Assembly: GCA_947685225.1 (NCBI GenBank)
Contig: CANTUV010000007.1
Location: 17,504,501 to 17,568,500 of the forward strand
Source of the DNA: Garcia nutans
Taxonomy: Eukaryota; Streptophyta; Magnoliopsida; Malpighiales; Euphorbiaceae
DNA length: 64,000 bases
Direction of reading: 5' to 3'
Shown: positions 22,150 to 33,700 of the stretch, piece by piece
Layout of the letters: every line of letters starts with the position of its first letter
Position numbering within the stretch: the first letter of the stretch is position 1
The notes under the pieces: generated by a model
The model's input: only the letters and a program-made list of their open reading frames with translations
Told to the model about the DNA's origin: nothing
Databases searched by the model: none
Program-made: the position numbers and the translations under genes

Positions 22150-24244
22150 CTAAGCTTTGAAAGAGAAGTCTTACCTTCACGCGATTTCAGTGCGTGAAAT
22201 TTGCTGCTTACTTTTAATGGTCTGGACCAATACCACGGGTTTTATTTTATTTTTTGTGATATACTATCTTAAAAACAAATACAATACTTTCAAAAAAAAA
22301 AATTTTAAATATATTAAAACTAATATTTTTTTGAAAAAAATCCCACTCTTCTTCCAAGTAATTTTTTTTAAAAAAATACTTTATCTCTCATTTTAAATAA
22401 ATATTTTACTATAATAATTTTTTTTTCAAATTTTACTATTAAATAAATATATTTTAATATAACAATAAAAATTAATATTTTATAATATATTTTTAACTAA
22501 TAAAATATATTAATTATATATAAAAAAATTTAATTTTAATTACAAATAATAAAAAATACTAAAAAATAAAATAAAAATATATATTAATAAAAATTATTAA
22601 ATTTATTTTTTGATAAATTTTATATATTATAAATATAAAAAAAATTAAAAAAAATTAATTTTATTATATAAATATTGTGTAAATATTATGTATATATTGT
22701 ATATATATTATAGATGTTATGCAATTATGATATTTATATTATATTTTTATTGTGTATTTGTCGATTATATATTATGTGAATAATGTATATATAAAAAATT
22801 TTAAAAAATAAAATAAAATAAATATTAAATAAATTATCTAAATACTATATAGGTGATATGTGTTTATTTAGTATATGTATATATATTACTATTTATTTTT
22901 TATATTTTTATTATATATATTGTGTATCTATTATATATATATATTTATTTTTTACGTGCATGTTGGAAATATGAGAAAAAAATATTTATGAATAAAAAAT
23001 ATAAATATAAATAAAAAATTTAAAAAATGAAAATAAAAAAATTGCAAGGGAAAAAAGAAAAAACAACTATTTTTAGGTAAAAAATGAAACAAAAAAAAGT
23101 AGAATTGAAATAAAAATAGTCAGCGCGCTGTACTTTTGAAAACAAAAGTGAAAAGAGGTTATATGTGTAATTTTCTCTTTTTTTTTTTTTTTTTTTATGG
23201 CTCAAGACCAAATCGGCCCAGGCCAGCGTGAAGGTTGCCTTTGCGAATTCAATGGTCAAATATACAGGACAATAAAAAAGTTAAATATATATAACTCTCT
23301 AAATTTATTATTTTTAGTTAATTTACTTTTAAAATTTTTAATTTTATAATATAATTTTTTAAATTTATATTTTTTAACTTATAAATATAAACTCGCTGAA
23401 TTATACTGAATTATATCAAACTACTAAAATATCTATTTAATATAAAATATATAAATATAAGAGATAAAATTATCAATATTAATTAATATAAATGTCTGTT
23501 ATTAAAAAGAAAATAAATACATAGGATAAAATGATTAAAATGAAAGTTCAGAGGATAGAATGCCTAAACGTGATAAATTCAGGAGACTATATAAATATTT
23601 GGTCAAAATAAAAATAAATTTTTATTAAATATTATTAAAATTTTATTGATACATTTTTAAATTAAATTTATTCAATACTAAATTCACTAGTTCCAGTAAT
23701 ATCTGATTTTTGAAATAATATATGAATTAAGAAATATATTTTTAATAACATTAATTTTTTTAACTGATTTTATTTCATAAAATTAATTTGAGCTATTGTT
23801 TGATGTACAGTTTGTAAAAAACAGTTAAGAATACAATAAACAAGATTATTTTTAGTCTTTAAAAGTATTATTTTGGTTACTAAAAATTGGATTTAACCAA
23901 TTCTTTTCTGTTCATTTGGTTAAAAATGGTCATTGTTTAATGGGATATCAGTACTCAATAGCAGAATTAATCCTCTTTGTTATTTTTTTTTAATTTCATA
24001 AATATTTTTTTGCCTTTTCCATATGTAACTGTTATAATTGTTTTTTTTTATTTTCAATTTAAGCAAAATTAATATATTTATCAAGTTTGCTTCATGTTGT
24101 TATAGGCGTGCTTATTTTCCTGTAAAATCAGATTTGAAATGCTTATTGAAAATCAAAAAGCAAAAAAATTAAACTAATTAAAGATATAAGTAAGCCTACT
24201 TCCAATCAGTATGGCTTCATCATGATGAGTTATACTATTCAATT
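22150..24244. other. A+T-rich intergenic DNA, no gene seen
   Basis: Mostly TA-, A- and T-rich sequence with very short frames. No terminal repeats or motifs are recognised. Confidence 0.75.
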
Positions 24245-24681
24245 TGTTGAAGATCCAGACAGTTTAAACAGAAAAAGAAAAACGAACAAATCATACAAAC
24301 AGATCAAACACCAGTATTTACTTGGTTCATCCTACACACAGTAGGACTACATCCAAGGAGGAAAGGTTCCTCAGCCTCTTTTATTATAACTCAGAAATCG
24401 ATCAGTACAGATTTACAAGCACCAACTGAAACTCTCAACTCTCAACAAAGATACAGGCTCTGATTATCAAGAGATTACAGAAGAGGAACCCTTATTTTCG
24501 TAAGAACAAAACCTAGCAGAGAGAGAAGAAGACGAGAGAGGCGGCAGAAAGCAAAAAGTGAAGAGAACAGTTATCATATTGGCATTTATACCAAACCTAA
24601 AATTACCCTAATACAAAACGCACCGTTTTGTCAAAAACGCACCGTTTTTGAACTGTAAGTAACAGAGTCACACAGCTCACA
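24245..24681 (-). repeat. Copia 3' LTR
   Basis: 437 bp, TG...CA ends. The U3 region carries two AAACGGTGCGTTTT-type repeats (24616-24650) and a TATAAATG box (24583-24590) on the - strand. Confidence 0.95.
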
Positions 24682-24696
24682 ATTCTCCACCTTGAC
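24682..24696 (-). other. Copia polypurine tract
   Basis: On the - strand TCAAGGTGGAGAAT directly abuts the TGTGAGC start of the 3' LTR. This is where the plus-strand primer forms in reverse transcription. Confidence 0.7.
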
Positions 24697-24758
24697 TCTG
24701 AGTTACAAAGCAGAAAAAAGCATTCAGAACCATTCCTCGGGTAATCACCAGTAATAGC

Positions 24759-27700
24759 TCATCTCTTCATAACTCCAAGTAGGCTTAGAGCCTCCTGAAA
24801 TTTTAAAACAGAAACAGGCTTAGTAAAGATATCAGCTGGATTAATCAAGGTTGAGATTTTCTCAACATTTATAATACCCTTAGAGATTATATCTCTAACA
24901 AAGTGATGTTTAACATCAATGTGCTTTGTTCTCTTATGAAATACACTGTTTTTACTTAAGTGTATTGCACTTTGTGAGTCACAAAACACATTGACTTTAC
25001 CTGTTTTTAATCCCAACTCAGTTACAATTCCCTTTAACCAGATGGCTTCTTTTATAGCCTCTGTAAGGGAAATGTACTCTGCTTCTGTAGAAGAGAGAGC
25101 TACAACCTGCTGTAAACTACATTTCCAGCTTACAATATTTCCAGCAAATGTAAAACAATAACCAGTTAAAGATCTTCTTTTATCTAAATCAGCAGCAAAA
25201 TCAGAATCACAATAACCAGCTATATCAAATATTTCATAATCAGGCTGTTTAAACAACAAACATACAGATTCAGAACCTTTAAGATACCTACCAAGCCATT
25301 TTACAGCTTCCCAGTGAGATTTATCTGGACTGCTCATAAACCTACTGACTAAACTCACACCATAGGCAATATCAGGTCTGGTACAGACCATCGCATACAT
25401 CATACTTCCAACAATATTTTGATAAGGAACCTTATTCATATATTCCTGTTCAGATACTGTTAGAGGCTTAGAACTGGAGCAAAGTTTAAACTGTGCACCA
25501 ATTGGAGTAGAAACAGCTTTAACTTTATTCAGATTATACAATTCAAGAAACTTGCAAACATAATCACATTGGGACAGAAATAACATCCTTTTACTCCTAT
25601 CTCTATCTATACTCATGCCCAAAATTCTTTTTGCAGGACCTAAGTCCTTCATTTCAAATTCAGCACTTAGCATAGACTTCAATTTAACAATATCAAGCTT
25701 ATTTTCACAGGCAATTAGCATGTCATCCACATACAGTAAAAGATAGATGTAATGATCATGTGATAGTTTAGAAAAATACACACATGGGTCATAACTACTC
25801 CTTTTAAACCTATGCTTAGTCATAAACTCATCAAACCTTTTATACCACTGCCTAGGTGCTTGTCTAAGACCATACAAAGATTTTAATAACAAACAGACAT
25901 AACTTTCTTTTCCAGATTGAACATAACCATCTGGCTGTGCCATGTAAAGCTCTTCATCAAGAGTACCATGCAAGAAAGCAGTTTTAACATCCAATTGTTC
26001 AAGTTCTAAATCTAACATAGCAGTTATGCACAACATTAACCTAATTGTAACATGTTTAACTACAGGAGAGAAAATCTCATGAAAATCTATACCTTCCAAT
26101 TGAGAGAAACCTTTTGCTACAACTCTGGCTTTAAATCTCCCTTTATCAAAGCCAGGTATAGCAGGTTTTCTCTTAAACACCCATTTACATCCTATAATTT
26201 TCTTACCAACAGGCTTTGGTACCAATTTCCAGGTACCATTTTTCATGAGAGAATTCATCTCTTCATCCATTGCTGCTTTCCAGTGTTTCCAGTCACTGCT
26301 CAGTCTAGCATCTTCAAAGCTCAATGGATCACCTGTTTCTGTCACAGCAGCACACACAAAAGCAAAGGCAGTTAAATCCACATTTAAGACATTACAAGCA
26401 TAATCATCAAACCTGGGAGGCCTTCTGATTTCCCTTCTTTGTCTATCTCTGGCTAGCATATAGTCAGTTTGCTCTTGTGTTACTGGCTCATTATTCAGTA
26501 CTCCACCTTCAGGTTGTACCTGTAACTCATTGTTTACAGCAGTAGGGGGTTCTGTTTGAGTGGCATTCTGATCAATTTTGTAAAAACTGTCAAGCTCCAC
26601 CTCAAACACAGACAGGTCAGCTTGAGATCTTGTCAAAGGTACCTGCAGATTAGTCTTATACAATTCCAATTCATTAAACACAACATCCCTACTGACAAGT
26701 ATTTTATTTTCAACAGGTGACCAAACTTTATATCCTTTAATACCAACAGGATAACCAACAAAATAGCATTTAACAGCTCTAGGTTCCAATTTATCCTGTT
26801 TCTTATGAATGTAAGCTATACATCCAAATGTCCTAAGGTGAGAATAGCTAATAGGTTTTCCATTCCATATCTCATTAGGACATTTAAATTTTAAAGCAGA
26901 GCTAGGTGACCTGTTTATCAAGTAACAGGCTGTTGAAGCAGCTTCAGCCCAGAACTTATTACCAAAACCAGACTCAAACAGCATACATCTGACCTTATTT
27001 AGGACTGTCCTATTGTACCTTTCTGCTACACCATTCTGCTGTGGTGTATAGGTACAAGTTCTATGTCTCATTATACCATGTTTTAAGCATAATTCATCAA
27101 ATTGTTTATTGACAAACTCTAAACCATTGTCAGTTCTTAATACTTTAATTTTACAATTCTTTTGATTTTCAACAAGTGCTTTCCATTCACAAAATTTGTT
27201 AAAAACATCATTTTTATTCTTAAGGAAATAAATCCAGATTTTCCTAGAATAATCATCTATGAATGTGACAAAGTATTGAGAAGCTGATAGTGATTGAGGT
27301 ACAAAAGAGGAACCCCACAAGTCACTGTGAATATAATCTAGACAATTTTGTGACTTGTGTTGTGAGTGGCTAAAACTTTTCCTATGTGCCTTACCCATTA
27401 CACAGGTTTCACAGAGGCTAGTTTTACTAAACTGATCTAAGTCTAAAACCCCTTTCCTATACAGCTGTTCCAAACCAGTGTAACCAATGTGGCCTAACCT
27501 TTTGTGCCACAGAGATGTTGAGTCACAGCTTGACTCAGTATTGGCAGCAGTGCCAGTGATTACTGAACCTACAAGTTGATAGAGTCTGTTGACTCTATTG
27601 CCTTTTAGAACACACCTATCAAGTTTATAAACCTCTAATATACCATTCCTAGCTGTATGACTTAGACCCTTTTCTTCTAACCAACCTAAGGAAATGAGGT

Positions 27701-28808
27701 TTCTTCTAAGTTCAGGAATGTGTCTAACATCCTGTAACTCAACTATCCTGCCATCCCACATTGATAACCTAACTGTACCCACCCCTAGAACTTCACAGGA
27801 TGAGTCATTACCCATCAAAACATTTGTACCACTTAGATCCTGATACTTACTGAACCAGTGTCTGTGAGGAGTCATGTGATATGAACATGCAGAATCTAGA
27901 ATCCAAACCTCAGCATCTCTGCTGGAAGTAACAGTTAAAGCCTCTATATCATCAACCTGAGTTGATGAATTAGCAGCTCCAGATTCATTGTTTTGATCTA
28001 GTTTCTTAAGTCTTTCTCTACAAAACCTCCTAATGTGACCCTTTTTCTTACAGTAATAACATATTCTCTCAACTTTATTTGTGGCAGTAGTGTTTTGATT
28101 ATAAGTTTTATCATTATGGGATGAACTGTTTGACTGGTTATGTTGATTACTCTCACTGTTTTTATTCTTAAATCTTTTCTTTTTAATTTTACTTCTAGTT
28201 CCTTTAACAAACAGACCTTCAGCATTTCCAGTTTGCTTACTTACAGACTTAATTTCCATTTCTCTAAGTCTTAAAGCATTAATAATGTCATCTGTTTCTA
28301 ATCTATCCCTACCATATTTAAGAGCATCCTTAACATTTTGATAGCTTTCATGGATAGAATTAAGCAAAATAATGGACTGATTTTCATTACTCAGATTCTC
28401 ACCAACATCAGCAAGTTCTAATACTAATTTTTGAAAATCATCACAATTATCATCAACAGACCTTGTAGGGTCCATTTTAAAACTAAACAACCTTTCTTTC
28501 AAATAGGCAATTTTAGAGACAGACCTAACAGTGTATAATGAATTCAATTTATTCCAGAGTTTAGGAGCAGAATCATTACCCCTTACTTTCCGAAGAACAA
28601 CATCGGAAAGATTTAAGATGATGGTGCTGTACGCAAGATCCATCAAGTCTTGTTTCTCCAAGTCTGTCAATGTCGAAGGTAAAGCTTCTGGGCCATCAAG
28701 TGCTCTTCTGCACTTCTGTTGTACGAGTATTGCAGTCATCTTTTCTTTCCAGATTGTAAAATCACCTTTACCGTCGAACTTTTCGACATTAATTTTGGCG
28801 ATTGACAT
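24759..28808 (-). CDS. Copia gag-pol polyprotein, 1349 aa, intact
   Basis: One uninterrupted frame encodes all the retrotransposition proteins in copia order. The N-terminal gag domain opens MSIAKINVEKFDGKGDFT. A CCHC zinc knuckle (CYYCKKKGHIRRFC) lies at about residues 248-261. The aspartic protease motif WILDSACSYH is near 303. The pre-integrase segment contains LWHKRLGHIG. The integrase has its DD35E residues in HSDLWG (near 494), RTDNGLEF (near 557) and NGVAERYN (near 595). Reverse transcriptase has FKARVVAKGFSQ and YVDDMLIA (near 1026). RNase H has CDSDFAAD (near 1200), SSTEAEY and FCDSQSAI. All visible catalytic residues are present and the length is normal for the family. The lineage (Tork/Tnt1-like) is judged from overall resemblance. 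The start codon follows a 5' leader of about 430 nt. Confidence 0.95.
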   Translation of the reverse strand: MSIAKINVEKFDGKGDFTIWKEKMTAILVQQKCRRALDGPEALPSTLTDLEKQDLMDLAYSTIILNLSDVVLRKVRGNDSAPKLWNKLNSLYTVRSVSKIAYLKERLFSFKMDPTRSVDDNCDDFQKLVLELADVGENLSNENQSIILLNSIHESYQNVKDALKYGRDRLETDDIINALRLREMEIKSVSKQTGNAEGLFVKGTRSKIKKKRFKNKNSESNQHNQSNSSSHNDKTYNQNTTATNKVERICYYCKKKGHIRRFCRERLKKLDQNNESGAANSSTQVDDIEALTVTSSRDAEVWILDSACSYHMTPHRHWFSKYQDLSGTNVLMGNDSSCEVLGVGTVRLSMWDGRIVELQDVRHIPELRRNLISLGWLEEKGLSHTARNGILEVYKLDRCVLKGNRVNRLYQLVGSVITGTAANTESSCDSTSLWHKRLGHIGYTGLEQLYRKGVLDLDQFSKTSLCETCVMGKAHRKSFSHSQHKSQNCLDYIHSDLWGSSFVPQSLSASQYFVTFIDDYSRKIWIYFLKNKNDVFNKFCEWKALVENQKNCKIKVLRTDNGLEFVNKQFDELCLKHGIMRHRTCTYTPQQNGVAERYNRTVLNKVRCMLFESGFGNKFWAEAASTACYLINRSPSSALKFKCPNEIWNGKPISYSHLRTFGCIAYIHKKQDKLEPRAVKCYFVGYPVGIKGYKVWSPVENKILVSRDVVFNELELYKTNLQVPLTRSQADLSVFEVELDSFYKIDQNATQTEPPTAVNNELQVQPEGGVLNNEPVTQEQTDYMLARDRQRREIRRPPRFDDYACNVLNVDLTAFAFVCAAVTETGDPLSFEDARLSSDWKHWKAAMDEEMNSLMKNGTWKLVPKPVGKKIIGCKWVFKRKPAIPGFDKGRFKARVVAKGFSQLEGIDFHEIFSPVVKHVTIRLMLCITAMLDLELEQLDVKTAFLHGTLDEELYMAQPDGYVQSGKESYVCLLLKSLYGLRQAPRQWYKRFDEFMTKHRFKRSSYDPCVYFSKLSHDHYIYLLLYVDDMLIACENKLDIVKLKSMLSAEFEMKDLGPAKRILGMSIDRDRSKRMLFLSQCDYVCKFLELYNLNKVKAVSTPIGAQFKLCSSSKPLTVSEQEYMNKVPYQNIVGSMMYAMVCTRPDIAYGVSLVSRFMSSPDKSHWEAVKWLGRYLKGSESVCLLFKQPDYEIFDIAGYCDSDFAADLDKRRSLTGYCFTFAGNIVSWKCSLQQVVALSSTEAEYISLTEAIKEAIWLKGIVTELGLKTGKVNVFCDSQSAIHLSKNSVFHKRTKHIDVKHHFVRDIISKGIINVEKISTLINPADIFTKPVSVLKFQEALSLLGVMKR

Positions 28809-28854
28809 TTTTTTTTATTTATCCGATCTAGGGTTTCTTTAAGCAGATCTTTAT

Positions 28855-28990
28855 TCTTTCTGTTCTTCTATTTATCCTGCAAAAAATACAAGTACAATCA
28901 CAGTACCAGAAAGCAGTTTTTATCCTTTTCTTTGTTCTTCTGTCAATCCTGCAAAACACAAATACAATCACCGTACCAGATCGCAAAGAA
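28855..28990 (-). repeat. Direct repeat in the copia 5' leader
   Basis: Two copies of a segment of about 65 bp, sharing TGTTCTTCT, AATCCTGCAAAA and TACAATCAC.GTACCAGA, lie between the gag start and the palindromic repeats. Confidence 0.75.
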
Positions 28991-29043
28991 AAACAAGAGA
29001 ACAATCTAGAAAATAAACAGATCTTAACAGATCTTAACAGAAG

Positions 29044-29162
29044 AAGAGCCGATCCGAACAGATCAAACAGAACAAGAACCGATCTGAACAGATCTTAGTG
29101 AGAAAGGAGACGATCTGAACAGATCAAGTAAAATAAAACCCGATCTGAACAAATCAAACAGA
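29044..29162 (-). repeat. Palindromic GATCTG repeats in the copia leader
   Basis: Four to five spaced copies of CCGATCTGAACAGATCAAA, each with the dyad GATCTG-AA-CAGATC, lie between the PBS and gag. This is the region where LTR elements usually carry dimerisation and packaging signals. The function is inferred. Confidence 0.7.
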
Positions 29163-29234
29163 AAACCCAAAGAATCGAAAGAAAATAAACAGAGACAAGG
29201 AAGATTACAACCTGATTCGTCGAGATCCTCACGT

Positions 29235-29246
29235 GCTCTGATACCA
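29235..29246 (-). other. Copia primer binding site
   Basis: On the - strand it reads TGGTATCAGAGC, complementary to the 3' end of initiator Met-tRNA, starting 2 nt after the 5' LTR. Confidence 0.95.
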
Positions 29247-29248
29247 AC

Positions 29249-29685
29249 TGTTGAAGATCCAGACAGTTTAAACAGAAAAAGAAAAACGAACAAATCATAC
29301 AAACAGATCAAACACCAGTATTTACTTGGTTCATCCTACACACAGTAGGACTACATCCAAGGAGGAAAGGTTCCTCAGCCTCTTTTATTATAACTCAGAA
29401 ATCGATCAGTACAGATTTACAAGCACCAACTGAAACTCTCAACTCTCAACAAAGATACAGGCTCTGATTATCAAGAGATTACAGAAGATGAACCCTTATT
29501 TTCGTAAGAACAAAACCTAGCAGAGAGAGAAGAAGACGAGAGAGGCGGCAGAAAGCAAAAAGTGATGAGAACAGTTATCAGATTGGTATTTATACCAAAT
29601 CTAAAATTACCCTAATACAAAACGCACCGTTTTGTCAAAAACGCACCGTTTTTGAACTGTAAGTAACAGAGTCACACAGCTCACA
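29249..29685 (-). repeat. Copia 5' LTR
   Basis: 437 bp, with five substitutions from the other LTR and no length change. The TATAAATA box on the - strand is at 29587-29594. Confidence 0.95.
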
Positions 29686-29879
29686 CAATTCTTTTTAAAA
29701 AAAATCAATTACTCCCTATTTTATTTTAAATTATCTCAAAATAATTATTCACTTTTATATATAAAATATATTTAATATTTTTTTTTCTATTTTACCATCT
29801 AATAAATTCACACTTTAAAAAAAATTAATAATAATTTAAATTAATTCAAGATAAAATAATGATGAATACTATTTACTTT

Positions 29880-30022
29880 CACTTTAGAGGGTGACTATTT
29901 GACAATCTCTCTTTTATTGATTAAAAAATATTTATTATAATATCTCTTTTAATAAATAAGTTTATAATAAATATTTTCTAACCAATAAAAGAGAGATTTT
30001 TGAATAATCACTCTTCAAAGTG
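29880..30022. mobile_element. Fold-back MITE, 143 bp
   Basis: The two halves are long inverted repeats of about 65 bp. The left reads CACTTTAGAGGGTGACTATT then AATCTCTCTTTTATTG. The right is the complement of CACTTTGAAGAGTGATTATT then AATCTCTCTTTTATTG. There is no coding capacity. I could not define a clean target duplication, so the superfamily is not assigned. Confidence 0.7.
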
Positions 30023-32940
30023 ACTATAATTAATATTTATCTAAAATAAATATATAAACAAAGATAAAAAAGAGAAATACATTAATTATTAATATATTAA
30101 TTATATTTTTTTTAAATTTACAGAAAAAGAAAGATGATATTCTTTTTTAGATGAAGTGAATAAAATTTGTGGCGAATCCCAAAATATCAGTGAAGCTATA
30201 TATATATATATATACACATATAATTGAGTTAAAACATGTATTATAGTTTTACAAATAAATATAAATATAAAAAATTTAATATTTAATTTTTTTATAAAAA
30301 ATAATATGCTTAAACTTTTATACTTAAAGATAAATACACGTATTAAATTTAATTATTAATTTTTTATAAATTAATTAATATTTTAACCAAATAAAAGCAA
30401 TAATTTATATTAAATTAATAAATAAATTAAAATTAGATACATTATGAAATAATTATTAATCTTTAATGGGGTAAACTTAATAATTTTAATGAAACAACAT
30501 TAATGTACGCACGCACACATGTACTAGTGGGGGTAATTGCCTCATTACTAATCAAACTAGAGTTGATAGCGAGGTGAAAAATCGTCATAAAGATTTGTTT
30601 CAAACAGGGCAAAAAATCCTCATAATTTTCTCTAGTGGGGGTAGAGATGGAAGTTTCCTCCGTGATGGATGAGGCGGGGTCGGATATTATATATATTATA
30701 TTATAATTATATATTAAAAAATACATTATATATTAATATAATATGCAGATTAATATATTTATATAATATAATATATAATATATTTTTATATATATATTAT
30801 GTATGTTGTATCTTAGTTATTTATATATGTATAATAAATTTAATTTGATGCATTTTATTTTATATAATTGTTGAATTATTATATTATTATTATTATAGTG
30901 TATAATTATTATAGGTTATTAATTTTGTGTGTTGTGAAATTTTAATTTTTTAAACAATAATGGAATATAATTATTTTATAGGGACCCCTGCAAGTAAGAA
31001 GATCATCATAGAAATGGGAATAGGATAAATTTACCCAGTTTTTGTGGTGAGGATGGGAGCAAGATTCTCTGACATTACAAAAACGGAAAGGGTATTATCC
31101 ATGTTGCCAACTCTAAATCAAACCAATACTTCTTTTAGTTATTGCAAATTGGTTTTACGTATTACGATAATTAGTTATTGTGGTATGTGCGTTTGTATGA
31201 GTTTTAGTTTGATTAATTAAATTTTATTAGTTATTGAATTATCTCTCCAACCTCCATTGCTACTTTTTTTTTTTTATCTCTTTTTCAACTTGTTATTTCT
31301 TTATCTTTTTTTTTTCCAATAAAAGTGTAACTAAATGCGTGCATGATTAAACAATAAACTTAGATTTAAATTTTCTTCCTTTAATAATGAAAAAATATAT
31401 TTCTGTTAAAAAGTTAAGAATTAATCATTGTTCCATTAGATTGCATTAGATTTTTTGGATTAAGAATTTAAGAAAATAAAGTCTTTGTATAGAGAAAATA
31501 GTTAGATTTCTTAAAATAAAAAGAGAAAGACAAAAATGGAAAAAAATTAGGAAAATGATTTTTCTGAAAGTGAAAATTATGGAATGAAAAGATAAAAAAT
31601 AGTAATATAATTATTTTGTTTAAAGTTATGAAATTATTAATATTATGTTATTTTTATGTACTTATATTGTTTTATTAATATTATTATATTTATTTACTGA
31701 TTTATTATTTTATCAATGTTATTTTAAACTTCTAATTCTTATTTTTCTTTTGATCTAATTATAATTAAAATTATAAATTGAGATAAAAATTAAAAATTTT
31801 AAATTCATTTTGAATTATTAGTTTGTATAGCTTTTGTCACGAGGACAAAAGAGGCATACACACAAAGGAAGGAATGTCTTCACCTTTATTGCTCTTTTTT
31901 TAGGAATTACGTACATATATATTGGTGAATCTTCATCGATCAATGTGCAATTGTTAATTTAAATAAATTCTAAAAAACAAATAAATATATAAATGAAACA
32001 AAAATCAATTTTTTTTTTGAACTGGAAAATCAGTTTCTAACATACCGCACTGGCAGTCTTTGATTACTGAATTCGCCAACTTATAAATGTCCTACCAATC
32101 TAATATAAATATTATATATATAAACGTAAAAATTATTGTATTTATTTAGTTATAATTCATAAACTCATACATACATATGATAGTAAAAAACTAATTTAAT
32201 ATATAGTGAATAAAATTTCAATTTATTTATTAAATAAAAATTAAAAAATAAATACAAAATAAGTTTTGCTTTAATAGATAAATAATAAAAAATATTATAT
32301 GTGAATAAAAATATATAAAATAAAAATATAACTACACAAAGTATTAGACCTGTCCATGGATAATGGGTAGATCCGTAAGCTCGATAATATCTAAATATTA
32401 ATTTTATAAAATATTTTATATAATAGATAATATTTAAATAGGAAGAATTTGAATAAGATCTAAATTTCTTATTTGAATTTGATTTTAATAATTAAGTAAT
32501 ATAATTGTCTTAAAGACAATTATTTAGAGTTTTAGTTAGCTAAAATCATATCAAAAAACATAAACTTCATATCCCAACTACTCCTCCTGCTCTTTAAAAA
32601 AAATAAGAATTTTTCTATTCTAGTGATTGTTCTTTAAGTAAATTATCACACTTTTTATTTTTTTTAAATATTTTATTTTTTGTATATTTTTTATATATCA
32701 AATATATACTCAATATATACATTTGAAAATTAAATATACTTGTAGTATATTAAATATATATCCACTATATTCCTCTAAAAATAGATATTTTTAAAATTGA
32801 AAATTTTAAAAAAGTTTTTTAAAATAAAAAAGTGAATATTTTTTAAAATACTTTTATTTTTTTTGGCATTTTTGAAGAAACCCCTTGTTCTTTTCGATTG
32901 ATTGCACAAATGCTGGTCCAAATCATCATGACTCATGAGC
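30023..32940. other. A+T-rich DNA, no gene seen
   Basis: Extended A+T-rich sequence. A short G+C-richer patch at 30640-30695 (GATGGATGAGGCGGGGTCGG) and another at 30981-31090 look like pieces of an old repeat but have no defined ends. Confidence 0.7.
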
Positions 32941-32945
32941 CCACT

Positions 32946-33004
32946 TTAAGGTAATTTCTGCCCATTAATACGTATAAGGTAATTTCTGACCATTAATACG
33001 TATA
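32946..33004. repeat. 29-bp direct duplication
   Basis: AAGGTAATTTCTG(C/A)CCATT followed by AATACGTAT occurs twice in tandem. Confidence 0.85.
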
Positions 33005-33199
33005 TAGGTATCTTCGTTCACAAAGCAAGGGTTAAAATATAATATTATATAATTTTAAAATTAAAAGAATGTTGGAAATTTGTCAGATAAATATTCTTCA
33101 ATAAAATATTAATAAATTTTAGACCATACTATTCTTAATTAGACTCTTCTAGATAAAAATATCCATATAAATTTAAAAGCCTACTCATATTTTTAGAAG

Positions 33200-33700
33200 C
33201 AGTTTTTTTCTCTTCCCATTTTTGAATTTCATATTCTCCTTCTCATTCTCTGTTGAAGCAAGAAACCCTCGATCACAGAAGCCGTTATTTCTTCGCTATT
33301 TCTTTTCATTTTATCGTTTTAAGGTCGAAGCTATTGTCTTCTCGATCACAGTAGCCGTTATTTCTTCGTTATTTCTTCATTATTTCTCACTACGATATAA
33401 AGGTATTTATCCTGTTTCTCTCTCGATCTCTCTCTTCTAACTCTTTCCATTTTAGCGTTTATTGTCTTTTCTCTCCATTAGCCGCTATTTCTTCATCGTT
33501 CCTCACTGCGATCTAAATTTATTTATCCTGTTTCTCTCTTAATCTCTCTCTTCTAACTCATTGTGTTTATTTTGATTTTGAGAATGGAAATTTATTTATG
33601 GAATGTGTGGTGTTCGATAAAATTTATGATTTTAATTGGTGATTTTCACTTTACTGTTGTGGTGATATAAACACTTCAGATGGAAGAACAAACTGTGCAT
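33200..33700 (+). other. CT-rich leader-like region with internal duplications
   Basis: Repeated blocks include CGATCACAGTAGCCGTTATT (33280 and 33345), TTATCCTGTTTCTCTCT (33406 and 33523) and TCTCTCTTCTAACTC (33428 and 33545). They are rich in CT like a plant 5' untranslated region or the terminal region of a Mutator-like element. An ATG at 33680 opens MEEQTVHNMIWYEF and then runs directly into the minisatellite. This could be the detached 5' end of the Ulp1-like gene at 56.6 kb, but no sequence proves it. Confidence 0.4.

Larger units (their letters stand above)
24245..29685 (-). mobile_element. Complete Ty1/copia retrotransposon (Tork type)
   Basis: This is a 5441-bp element with 437-bp LTRs at both ends and a perfect 5-bp target duplication CAATT (24240-24244 and 29686-29690). 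The LTRs start TGTGAGCTGTG and end GGATCTTCAACA on the - strand. A Met-tRNA PBS follows the 5' LTR and a purine-rich tract precedes the 3' LTR. The single gag-pol frame is open. The LTRs differ at only five positions, so the insertion is recent and the copy may still be capable of movement. Confidence 0.97.

Noticed and set aside
23280..23600. Possible MITE with ends resembling AACTCTCTAAATTTAT and AATTCAGGAGACTATAT
   Set aside because: The end similarity is weak, no target duplication could be fixed, and chance matches are common in such A+T-rich DNA.
30640..31100. G+C-rich patches with GATGGATGAGGCGGGG and similar words
   Set aside because: They look like an old repeat, but no boundaries, terminal repeats or coding motifs could be established.
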